Source: Lineus longissimus (lineage: Eukaryota; Nemertea; Pilidiophora; Heteronemertea; Lineidae). Taken from it: DNA of 64,000 nt. Location: positions 7,194,001-7,258,000 of the forward strand of contig NC_088323.1 of NCBI RefSeq assembly GCF_910592395.1. Reading direction: 5' to 3'. Positions 24,428-34,251 of the stretch are shown here, in pieces. Position numbers and translations under genes: made by a program. Position 1 is the first letter of the stretch. The number at the start of each line of letters is the position of its first letter. Under the pieces are notes generated by a model that was given only the letters and a program-made list of their open reading frames with translations, ran no database searches and was not told where the DNA came from.

Positions 24428-24570
24428 ACCTCCTGACCGCTCTGGCGATGACGTAGAAGTGATTTATTCCAAACTAAAAAACATAAAGGCCTTTGAAAAA
24501 TTCCATCCATCTTTGCTGCATCAACTGTGTTACTATGGATACTATGAGGATTTGGAGAAGGGCGTCACAT
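24428..24570 (+). CDS. RAPGEF4: Epac/RAPGEF4-like exon, N-terminal lead into the first cAMP-binding domain
   Basis: Epac proteins are cAMP-activated exchange factors that load GTP on Rap1/Rap2 and act at membranes and in secretion. This 143-nt exon encodes one base of an Arg codon, then 47 residues running from [13 protein letters not shown] through KAFEKFHP and LLHQ to [11 protein letters not shown], then one base. It matches, nearly residue for residue, the helical segment before CNB-A of vertebrate Epac2 as I remember it; KAFEKFHP-x-LLHQ and GYY-x-LEKG are the signature. The acceptor (ctttttcattgcag) and donor (GTAAGT) are both strong. Entry phase is 2 and exit phase is 1. The exit base t joins TG at 61177 to make Leu, giving T-LFRQGD as in the family. 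The frame continues past the donor for about 68 codons, but that part is intron and resembles a dispersed repeat. Epac2 is preferred over Epac1 on the KAFEKFHP wording. Confidence 0.93.
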
Positions 24571-24895
24571 GTAAGTTACAAATCACGTTTTGTCCGTCGT
24601 CGTCCATTGTATGTCCATCTTCCGTTTTCTGTCCGTCCCTCGTCCATGGCCCATCATACATCCGTTGTCCGTCGTCCATCTGTCATCCGTCAACAATGGT
24701 GGCACGTTTGCTAACTGTTGAGTCCGGAAAGTTGAAACTTGGTGTGTGGATGTCTTATGACAACATGACGTGACATACAAAAAATCATCACCATTTGACC
24801 TACTTTCTGGGCTCCAGGCAGCCATCTTTGAAAACATTATTTTGTCAATATCTCATGAACGCTGATAGCTAGAACCATGAAATTTTCACTGTCAA

Positions 24896-25013
24896 TAGTG
24901 AGGTTTCGCAACCACCCGTTTAGGCCCTACGACGACGTTTATTGTGTGAGTTTACCTGAACAATAGATAAACGTCGTCGAAGGGCCTAACCGGGCGGTTG
25001 CGAAACCTCACTA
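24896..25013. mobile_element. TA-flanked palindromic MITE
   Basis: The arms gtgaggtttcgcaacc...acgacgtttat and its inverse (ataaacgtcgtcg...ggttgcgaaacctcac) are about 45 bp with four mismatches, flanked by TA on both sides. The loop is about 24 bp. The surrounding sequence reads like one dispersed repeat interrupted at this point, so it is probably a clean insertion. Confidence 0.8.
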
Positions 25014-25527
25014 ATACTTCTGATGAGACTACTTGATATGATACCCAGGTTTTTTATTTGACCTCATTTTGAAGGTCAGAGAGGTTAACTCTAAAATTTC
25101 AGCGAAGGTGGCACGTTCGTCATTTATTGTCCTAGACTCTTCAAATTTGATATGTAGACAACTAGTTGGCATCTGTACATGTTAACAAAAACTCAGGTCA
25201 ATGTATGGCACTTACATGTATCTTGTTTTGCAATTGTTTTGACAACCTGAACCTGGGTCTATAAAAAGACAGTCTGGATGTGAACATTTGTTACATCTCT
25301 TCCATCTTTCTCTAATCCAAGTTCAATCCCCACCTTTATAACAGGAAGTCATGACTCTTTAAGGTACAACTTAGGATTTACCTGGCCAGGAGGATAATTC
25401 ACCTGCTTGCCACTGTGAGCCACCACATGTAGTGTCATACTGATGCTGATCTCTGATAAGATTTTCGCCTGTGTTGCGAGATAGTTTTGGCCATGGCTAT
25501 ATGGCTAATGAATTTGAGGCAGGCCTC

Positions 25528-25810
25528 TGGTCGACCTTACAATAATAACAATAATAATAATAATACTAATAATAATAATGACAATAATATTGAGTTCTTA
25601 TATAACGCTTTTCCATGTTTGCCTGATCAAAGCGCTTTTGGGATATCATATTATTAACTCGATCTCCACAGAAATCAATCGAGGATTTCAAGGAGCAACC
25701 AGGAGGTGCTCACTTGAACTCGACCAGTAGGGGAACTAAGCAGTGACTCGGCAAGGGAGTCAAACCCATGACCTACTGATCATGAGGCCGACTCTCTTCC
25801 ACTGTGGTAC
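25528..25810 (-). mobile_element. tRNA-derived SINE, family 3, with AAT-type tail
   Basis: The minus-strand head has TACCACAGTGG (A-box-like) and GGTTTGACTCC (B-box-like). The minus-strand 3' end contains aaagcgctt...gcgttatataag followed by an ATT-rich microsatellite (plus strand aataataat at about 25540-25580). The aaagcgcttt...tataag 3' motif also appears near 5515-5565 and 53605-53660, presumably as remnants of related elements. Confidence 0.65.
25538..25585. repeat. (AAT)n-rich microsatellite, tail of the family 3 SINE
   Basis: aataataataataatactaa type run with a few interruptions. Confidence 0.9.
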
Positions 25811-26120
25811 TGCTGCCCAATCCATCATCAATTATTACATAATCCAATAAAATCTCATCACCTGTTCTCATCATGTCCAACCGTAAATGCGCGAATTAAT
25901 ATACGATAACGTGGGAATTAATTAACACCGCATTTCGATTAATGTTGATGATCCATCTTGTCCCGATATAGTCATCATCACCGTTCCTGTGTGTCTGAGT
26001 GGTGTCAGTATTGATTGGCTAATGGGACAATTCTTTTAACCCTTTAAGAATCTTGGCCTTTTTGTGACGAATTTCAGAAAATCTGTAATTGACAAAGGAT
26101 TTAAATCAACCATAGAACAA

Positions 26121-26495
26121 ATGGTACCATCGGAAAGTGCTGATCAAGAGCTTTCCAATGAATGGTCATATCAGTTGGTGTACTGATGGTACCAACAGAA
26201 AGTGCTGATCGAGAGCTTTCCAATGAATGGTCATATCAGTAGGTGTACTGATGGTACCATCAGAAAGTGCTGATCAAGAGCTTTTCATCAAATGGTCATA
26301 GGTTTAGGAATGGTACCATTAGAAAGTGCTCATTGAGATCATTCCAATGAGAGGCTATGTCAATTGGTTAAGAAATGGTACAATCACAATTTTTACAAAG
26401 ACTTCCAATGATTGGCCTCATCAATAGGTTTTCTAATGGTCCATCAGAAAGTGCTTCTCAAGAGCTTTCCAATGAATGGTCATGATGACAGGTTT
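26121..26495. repeat. Six-unit tandem array, period 58-65 bp
   Basis: atggtaccatcagaaagtgc, then gagctttccaatgaatggtc and atcagtaggt. A single diverged unit at 14325-14420 (cccaatgaatggtcatgtca, gtaggtttactgatg) shows the unit also exists dispersed. Confidence 0.9.
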
Positions 26496-27211
26496 TGGGA
26501 CACACATTAAAAAACTAAAATATTCGATGAGAACAGCGAAATGATTTAACGCCGCATTATAAGACATTATAAGCTTTTCAGTAAGCGTGGCAGATGACAG
26601 GACAGGAGCATCCACCCACAGACCAAGTTATTAATAACCACATCTGCGTATATGATGGTCACGACAGCAGACATGGCGTACACTGATTTCCCATCCCGGC
26701 CCGATGACAACTATAGTTAATGGGCACCATGGTGTGACATAATGAAACCATCGATGTGTCTCCGGCCGAGAGTCGTGGCTAATGGCTTCATTCAATCCAG
26801 TGATTCGTTCAAAAACCACAACATTTAAGGCAATTGTGGTCGCATTTGTTTGTGGTTTGGCTGTACCGAGTACAACATTTGCGTCTTGGTGCATGCATGC
26901 TATCATGGATAGATTGGAGATGAATGTGAAGATTTGAATATTTTGCCCTGTTACAAGTAATGCTCAATAGATGGATATCTGATGACGTCACAGCGAATTT
27001 GTAAAAACATGCACGCTCAATCTCGTATCTCTGATTTTGGACGGATTTTCATGAAAATTTTTTGGTAGGTACTCCTAGCAAGGATACATCACATATCATA
27101 CGGGTTTTGATTTGACCTACTTTTCAAGGTCACAGAGGTCAATGTCAGTTACTCTAAGAAGTGTCCCTTGAAAAACGACTTTCCTTTGCCAATCCATTGA
27201 ACTATCCTAGA

Positions 27212-27445
27212 TTAGGGGTAGGCCGTTTGTGTTCACTGTATTTACTGGTGGCTCAGGAAAAAACCCATAATGCCATAGTACAGTTATTATGCATGCCAAT
27301 TCACTGAATCTTGGTATTCATAGTATTTGTATATCTGTCGGCACAGCGGCATTATTAAATTTATATTCATTGCCTTTTACACAATAAGAAATTTTCAAAT
27401 TCTAGTTAACATTTCAAATTTTTGAACAAATTGAGTTGGCCTTAA
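27212..27445 (-). mobile_element. TTAA-flanked MITE, family A, copy 3
   Basis: Inverted relative to copy 1. The plus strand starts ttaggggtaggccgtttgtg and ends ggccttaa. Internal blocks (ataatgccatagtacagttattatgc and the aaatttt/aaatttca tract) match the reverse complement of the others. Confidence 0.75.
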
Positions 27446-27499
27446 AGAAGATGATGAATGCTGATTGAGTCTGGATGTGTATAGGTGGTGCTGAACATC

Positions 27500-27985
27500 A
27501 CATCAACTCCCACAACTCTGTCATCATGTTGCCTATCGGTATCATAAGGTATTGGCATATTTATCGGGTAAATTCTCTTTTCGCTCCGAGATTCAATGCA
27601 GCATGCCAGCGTGGAACATCATTGATCACAAAGATAGCGTAAACTTAACTGTGGGCATTTAGCCAAAAGAGAAATTTGAAAAGGTCTTTCATCATGTTAT
27701 GTGTCAATATCTTTATCGGTTAAATGCTAGTTTTGCTTCGAGATGACGATGCTCATCAAATGGCATCACAGAGTTATCGTAAACTGAGCAACATGGAGTA
27801 AACCAACCCTTAGACAATTGTGGGAGGGCGCTGACATCATATCATGTATCTGCAACTTTATCGGTAGATATTTTTGTTCCGAGATTACTACACAATGTGC
27901 CAGCATCAAATGGCATTGATCAGGCAGTAATCGTAAACCTAGAAGCTTGGGTTTAACCCTCAGGGAATTGCAACAGTCGAGTTTG
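27500..27985. repeat. Three diverged direct repeats of about 160-180 bp
   Basis: Each unit contains a tatcggt, then a ttcgctccgag/cttcgagat/gttccgagat block, then a gcatcaaatggcat-like block and tcgtaaact. Identity is low. Confidence 0.6.
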
Positions 27986-30095
27986 TTGACAGCAGCAAGG
28001 GATAATAATGCACCACATTCCTAAACTCCTTTCTTCAGTTCCCTACATACAAGCGATTAAAATTGCGGGTCACAGTGATTTAAATGCCTCGTTTGCTGGG
28101 CGCTTTAATAAGTTAATACACAAATTGTAAAACCGACTGCCAATATTGGTGCAAAGCTAGCGACAAGACCCCCAGCAGAGCCATGAGTTAATTACCGCAG
28201 TAAGGGTCACGGTATGTTCGGCCGACAGACTGACGACGTCCTTCCTTAATGTATACGAGGGAAGGAAGGGCGCCGATGTTTGGTGGGTTTATTGACATTA
28301 ATCGCCATGGTTACAGTTTATGAGGAAGGATAACTTCATATCCTCCAGGAGGGATTATCAAGACCCCACTTGCTCCGAGCCGTGGAAAACAATTTCACAT
28401 TTAGAGGGAAGGTGATGTTTACTGGTAAAAGTCTGACGTTCAGAATCTAAACATGGTGCGATATTCGTCGCAGGAACACCATGCCGCCTGTCGTTGATCT
28501 ACTTCTGTGTCAGCCTGTAATCGTAGACCGTACGGCCATTTTGGCTGGTTGTGAGTGGGCGTCTGTATGGCCAGTGCGATCAATCTTCATTCTGGGTTTA
28601 TTTCCGAGTTTCCTTATCGCAGTCTGGTTGCCATTGCCTGGCTCAAAAGCCCAGACTCCTGGGGTTGATTTCAGGGGTTTTCTCTCCTAGTCTAGTTGCC
28701 TACCAGGTCTGAGGAGGCCGGTGTCCCACACAAACACAGCTTGTGACTTAGCGCAATTCTTGGGCAAGCGCCTTGCAATAATGTCAGACCAGAGCTTGCC
28801 CGCCAAATTTTAATGCACCTTTTTAAAAAGAAATTTCATTTTTCCGCGAATAAATTCGAAAATACTTAAAAATTCGCCATTTTTATTTTGACAGATTTTA
28901 AAATTTCTTTCAGTATTTACAATCAAAAGAATATTTTTCAAAATTTTATTTTTTTGAATCAGGATCATTCTCGAAATCCACGAAAATATAACTCCTGCAA
29001 AGATTTCCCGGGCATTTTACAATAATTTGTTTTGGCAAACGACGATTCCACTGTGGCACAGTAATGTTTTGTCTCGTCTTTCACGGATAATCACCTTGTA
29101 AAACGATCAGTTTTTCCTCATAAGGATTCCCTTTGTTTTCCTCATGTAACAAATCAAGCCGATCTCTCCCCAATCGACCCAATCTCTCCTGTGACATGTC
29201 ATCAACCGACTCCGCAATCACTCCCCACTGACTCTGCCCTTTAATAATAACAAACGCGGGAAAACCCCAATAAATATCATTGACATGTTTTTTTCTTCTA
29301 TTTGTTGTGGCCACGCGGTCATGTGAGTTCAAAGGCGTCTGCTTGATATATCACTTAGGAGTGCAATATGAGATATGAAAGCACCGCTTTTTGATTAGTC
29401 ACTTTTTTAGTTTGTCTGTAGAACCGTCGCACGAAAAAAAATGTTGTGAAACCAAATGTTAAAAAACTAATCCTCAGCAAGACTTTTGAAAACTTTCTGT
29501 AAATATCGTCTTTTATTTGGCTCTTTGAAAGATCTATTAGACATATTGCTACGCCGTTGTGATCAGGTTCATTGGTACACGCAGGTGTACAGGAATTGTT
29601 TGGGCAAAATATCGCAGTCCTTTGGACCAGCTAACCTCGATGGTAAACCTCATCCGAAGACTGAATAGTGCAATGACTTCATTATACACTGTTGTTACTC
29701 TGGTGCTGCCAGGTTAGATAAAAGATGGAACTAAGATTTACTCCTCATGTCAATGAAATCAGACTGCTCCTTTTTTTCATCCAGTTTTGGGCGCCCTGCC
29801 ACCTAGAGCTTCTTGTTGAAGTGACCTGTGATAATTGTAACAAGTGAAAAGATGTCTTGTTTACCATTGCCTGCAACAGGAATCTGTCGTCGCGGTAATT
29901 TTCAAACCCAACCAGTAATCACTGGTTTCATCTGCAGAAAAGTAACCTTTGATTCCTCATCGCTACGATAATTGTTGAAGGTTGCAGCAACAAATATCTC
30001 CCTCTTCCTGGCACTTAAGGAGTTTGTGCGATCTCCAGTTGCTTTGATTTGGATCACTCCTGTCCTCTACGCTTTAGGTGAGGTGTTTCTAATGA

Positions 30096-30356
30096 AAACA
30101 AAAAGCCACATTACTTAAAGATGTTGTTGTTGTCGTCGTCGTCCTTGTCATCATCAAAAAGCCACATTACTTAAAGATGTTGTCGTCGTTGTCGTCGTCC
30201 TTGTCCTCGTCGTCCTTGTCATCGTCAAAAAGCCACATTACTTAAAGATGTTGTTGTCGTCGTCGTCGTCCTTGTCCTCGTCGTCCTTGTCATCATCAAA
30301 AAGCCACATTACTTAAAGATGTTGTTGTCGTCGTCATCGTCGTCGTTGTGTAGACA
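30096..30356. repeat. Four-unit array, period 56-71 bp, with GTC-rich spacers
   Basis: aaaaagccacattacttaaa at about 30100, 30156, 30227 and 30298. Units are separated by variable (gtt/gtc)n runs, which explains the uneven spacing. It is not a CRISPR: the spacers are simple repeats. Confidence 0.9.
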
Positions 30357-30424
30357 TCAGAGAAGTGGAGGTGCTGGCCCTTCTCCCTCCAACAAGTCCA
30401 TCAGCGCCACAAGTCCCCTCCGTG
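30355..30424. repeat. Highly conserved short dispersed segment, copy 2
   Basis: The same blocks as 17897-17972 without the 14-bp insert; flanks are unrelated. It directly abuts the 30096-30356 array. Confidence 0.85.
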
Positions 30425-30959
30425 TCATGGCTCCTGTCTTCTCTACTTAAAGAGAAATAATGTGATTGTGAGCACGTTCTTCAAAAAGGGAAATTTAAAT
30501 TTTCCATCTCGCCTCTCACCTGCGCTAATCAACGGGCCTCCTCCTCAACATAAAACGCACTTAAGATAAATTGAATCGAACATTTCGAAAAAGCCTTTTG
30601 CCGATTTTGTTGCTTTTTGCATCTGTTTCTATGACAACAGAGTGATTTTTTGATTGTTCTTGATTATTTTTGATAAAATCTTTGAAAATGAATGAATCAA
30701 ATGAAATGGGTGGAAATTCTGATAAGTTGAGGTTTGACTATATTGAAATACCGAAAACCATGAAATTTTGGCAACGCTGTGCAATTGACAACATGGCTTT
30801 CTGCGATGATTATCTCTGTGTGATAAAATTATCTGTGGTGTGCGGGTAAAGCCAGTAATCGCTTGGTGCGATATTGAGTCGTAGTCGATGCAACCGATTT
30901 TCCAAATCAGAAAAAAATTCAAGAAAAAATAATGACCAGTACTGTAAATAAGACTCAAG

Positions 30960-31190
30960 TGTAAAGGGGTACGCCATTTGTGTAAAATGGTGGCTCAGAA
31001 AAAAGAAATCAGTTACACACAATGCTGTGTGCGGTTATCATGCATGCAAATTTGCTGAAACTTGGCGTGTATGTCTGAATGGCAATTAATTCAGAATGTC
31101 TCAATTATATTCAGTGCGTATTTGTGGAATTGGAAATTTTCAAATTCAATTACAAATTTCAAATTTTTAACGGACAGCATCGGCCTTTTC
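30960..31190 (-). mobile_element. TTAA-flanked MITE, family A, copy 4
   Basis: Starts gtaaaggggtacgccatttg and ends cagcatcggcctttt on the plus strand. The internal block attcaattacaaatttcaaa is the reverse complement of the family A core. Confidence 0.75.
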
Positions 31191-31514
31191 TAGGTTTTGG
31201 TTTGAGGTCTTTCAATAAATTAAGGCGTGGCAATTCTTATCGATCCCGGCAAAGCACCACCAGATAAATTATAGTCTTGTGTCTAATTAAGACATTTCTA
31301 ATCAAAATAAACGAGTTGCGTGGGCAACGCACTTCCCGTCTGTCTTAATAACCGCCATATATTTTGTCCGAAAATAGCTGCGCTTTTGCAGTTGATATCT
31401 TGGTGAAAATTCCTCTTGTGTGGGGTGATGTGATAAGAGAAATTTTCAAATTAATTGTGAGTTGATTAAAAGGAAGATTTATGGCTGCCACCAATAAAAC
31501 AATTGATATATATA

Positions 31515-31570
31515 TACAGTAGAACCTCTCGATTAGGGACACCCTCTGGACTAATAAGTGCTGTCCTTAC
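31515..31570. mobile_element. CAGTAG MITE fragment
   Basis: tacagtagaacctctcgatt followed by gacaccctctggactaataagtgctgtcct, then broken off. It is followed within 40 bp by a SINE fragment. Confidence 0.7.
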
Positions 31571-31607
31571 CCTAGTCTAGGCCATTTGGGGGGGCAATCA
31601 TGGCCAA

Positions 31608-31747
31608 AGTCCAAGTCACTAGGCCAATATACCTAATTGGTGCCTAACCGTAGTGGAATGCAAAAACGCTCATCCCGCCTTGAAGGAGGAATACTCCCTG
31701 GAGAAAATCACCTCCAAGTGCTGAGCGAGCGCCGAACAAGAAGAAGG
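31608..31747 (+). mobile_element. 3' fragment of SINE family 1
   Basis: The block cactaggccaatata is followed by cgtagtg, ctcatcccgccttg, gaggaatact and aaaatcacctccaagtgc, then aagaagaagg. It is collinear with 63350-63480. The 5' half is missing and abuts the end of a pogo-like fragment at 31515-31570. Confidence 0.75.
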
Positions 31748-31872
31748 TGGCAATGCGACCAATTCAAGGAGGGACTGAAGAAGAACGGCAAATGTAGACT
31801 TCTGGTCCTGCGCATGGAGGCCGTATGAAATAGTGTGGATTGTCTCAGTCAGAAGTCGCAACAACTAGCTGC

Positions 31873-32297
31873 AATGGATCAAGCTGCAATGGATCACGCT
31901 GCAATGGATCAAGCTGCAATGGATCAAGCTGCAAAGGATCACGCTGCAATGGATCATGCTGCAATGGATCACGTTGCAATGGATCACGCTGCAATGGATC
32001 AAGCTGCAATGGATCAAGCTGCAAAGGATCACGCTGCAATGGATCACGCTGCAATGGATCACGTTGCAATGGATCACGCTGCAATGGATCAAGCTGCAAT
32101 GGATCAAGCTGCAATGGATCAAGCTGCAATGGATCAAGCTGCAATGATCACGCTGCAATGGATCACGCTGCAATGGATCACGCTGCAATGGATCATGTTG
32201 CAATGGATCACGTTGCAATGGATCACGCTGCAATGGATCAAGCTGCAATGGACCACGCTACAATGGATCACACTGCAATGGACCAAGCTGCAATGGG
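31873..32297. repeat. 15-bp minisatellite, about 28 units
   Basis: gctgcaatggatcaa/gctgcaatggatcac. A 90-bp (six-unit) higher-order block is visible: the variant gcaaagg occurs at 31931 and 32021 with matching neighbours. A one-base deletion near 32145 shifts the frame. Because the period divides by three, several frames stay open on both strands (AMDQA and CNGSS types). I regard it as non-coding. Confidence 0.95.
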
Positions 32298-33377
32298 ACT
32301 GAAGTGATGCGATTTGGGCAAAATACAATGACACAGCTAGCTTGCTCGGTCGATAAAAGATGCTTGCTTGACTGGCCACGATTGTTGCGTGCATTCATCA
32401 TATACACAGTTATCGATTGTTCCGATGCCTTTGTCATCCTGTCTCCTGAAAAGATGGCAGCATCTAACTGTAGCGAGATGAACCCGTCAATTCCAACTGT
32501 AGTGTTCAGATGGCACCACTGGAGAAAACGTGGTTGGCAAGTTTCGTTGAATTTGAAGGAGAAGAGGACGAGAGTCTGTTTGCTTTGATGCAAAACTCTC
32601 ATGAATGAGCCAGCTTTGCCCTTCTTTGTCAATGTATAGTTCTCCATTGATGTAGTTGTAGGCTGGGGTTGGAGGGCAGTGCTTGTAGGGGGGGGGGTTG
32701 GTGGGGGTGCTGTTGTGATGGAGGGGGGAGCTGTTTCTAAGTATTTTTGTGCGCTGCTAGAACACAAATTCCTTGGTATATCAGATAGATTATATCATGA
32801 ATGGTTTTAGTGTAGGGCGCATTAGAGTTACCCGTGTTTGAATTGCTCTGCATCCCAGTGTTAGCGAGAACCAGAACCGATGTTGTGGGTACATCCCAGG
32901 TTGCAGCAACACGCATCCCTAGTTTGCGGACAACAAAACGTTTGGCAACATCCCAACGAATCTCTTTCCAACATGTTTTTGTGTATAATCAGATCATTCA
33001 TCGCACTTGCGTGATTAAATATTTAGCACGATCTTTATTTGATTATCGTAAATGCTGTAAAAATATTCCACTAATTAGCTTGCTCTAATTAGCATCGTTG
33101 AGTGGAGTGGTTCAGTGGGTCACGTTAGATTTGCTTTCTTTGGCGAAAATTAGCGTAATCATACTACAAATTGAGATTGAATTGACAAGTATTGATATAT
33201 ATATGACCTCGGGTAAATTCTCTTGTTGGTGGACTTCTAGGCCGCCCCAGGCTTGAAGTCTCGGTACTGACGATAGCTATGTTGGAAGATTTAAAGGGGT
33301 ACGTTGTTCGTATTTACTGCTGGTCCAACTATATATGGTTCCATTTTCTAACATCAGGCAACACCAATAGCCAGCTT

Positions 33378-33576
33378 TTAAAGGCCTATGCTGTTCTTAA
33401 AAAATTTGAATTTATAATTGAATATGAATATTCTCAATTGCATATAAATACATGCTAAATATAAATTTCAAAGTTTCAACAAACTTTTATTCATAATAAC
33501 TGCACTATGGCATTGTGTATTAGTGGATTTCTATTTAACTGGACCACAAGTAATTACGAACGGCGTAGCCCTTTAA
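33378..33576 (+). mobile_element. TTAA-flanked MITE, family A, copy 5
   Basis: TTAAAGGCCTATGCTGTTC at the left and gtagccctTTAA at the right, with the family core between. A partial inverted right end (aaaggggtacgttgttcgt) lies just upstream at 33294-33330, so two insertions or a rearranged pair occupy this spot. Confidence 0.8.
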
Positions 33577-34112
33577 GACACGTATCAACGTGACATTTTT
33601 ATCTATCATTCGCTCGAGGGTAACTATTTTGCACAAATAAAAGATGGCCGACAAAATGTTCAAAATGGCTGCAAGAGTTCCTTGACCCTTTTTCCTGCAG
33701 ATGACAGGAGGTTCCACTCTAGAAGAATTCTGATACTGTAGGCCCAATTACAAAACTGATGACCTCAGATGCTCGATGCAAATCTCAATTGACCATTTCC
33801 CATTAAAATTGGATTGAACTTGCCCTTCAAAGAACTTAAGTTCACTCCAAGGTCATTAACCTTGTATTGATTATCTTTGCCGGACAGAGACCCAGGTTGG
33901 CCAGTTCATCATTCAATTGTCTCGCAAACAATGAGTTTGTATCCTGGTGATCTGCTGTCATGACTAGTTGATATGGAACATCTGTGGGGCAACTTTGACC
34001 TTGGAATTGTGTGATTTTACATGACTCTGAGCTCTGTAGCAGACAAAAATCGGATATTGCAGTAGCTGAACCCAGAGTATACATTGCGGCTTTATATGTA
34101 ATATAATGTAGT

Positions 34113-34251
34113 GTCGTGTCATGTCATGTCATGTCATGTCATGTCATGTCATGTCATGTCATGTCATGTCATGTCATGTCATGTCATGTCATGTCATGTC
34201 ATGTCATGTCATGTCATGTCATGTCATGTCATGTCATGTCATGTCATGTCA
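34113..34251. repeat. Pentanucleotide microsatellite (atgtc)n
   Basis: About 27 uninterrupted copies after one gtgtc variant. The open frame across it is a by-product. Confidence 0.98.

Noticed and set aside
24396-24773. Continuous 125-codon frame treated as a whole gene
   Set aside because: Only 24428-24570 matches Epac. The part before is intron ending in ttgcag, and the part after the GTAAGT donor is low-complexity repeat.
30096-30356. CRISPR-like repeat-spacer layout
   Set aside because: The host is eukaryotic, and the intervals between repeats are variable gtt/gtc simple sequence, not unique spacers.
31835-32307. 155-codon repeat proteins on both strands
   Set aside because: A 15-bp minisatellite keeps every stop-free frame open. 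A one-base deletion inside changes the frame, so there is no evidence of coding constraint.
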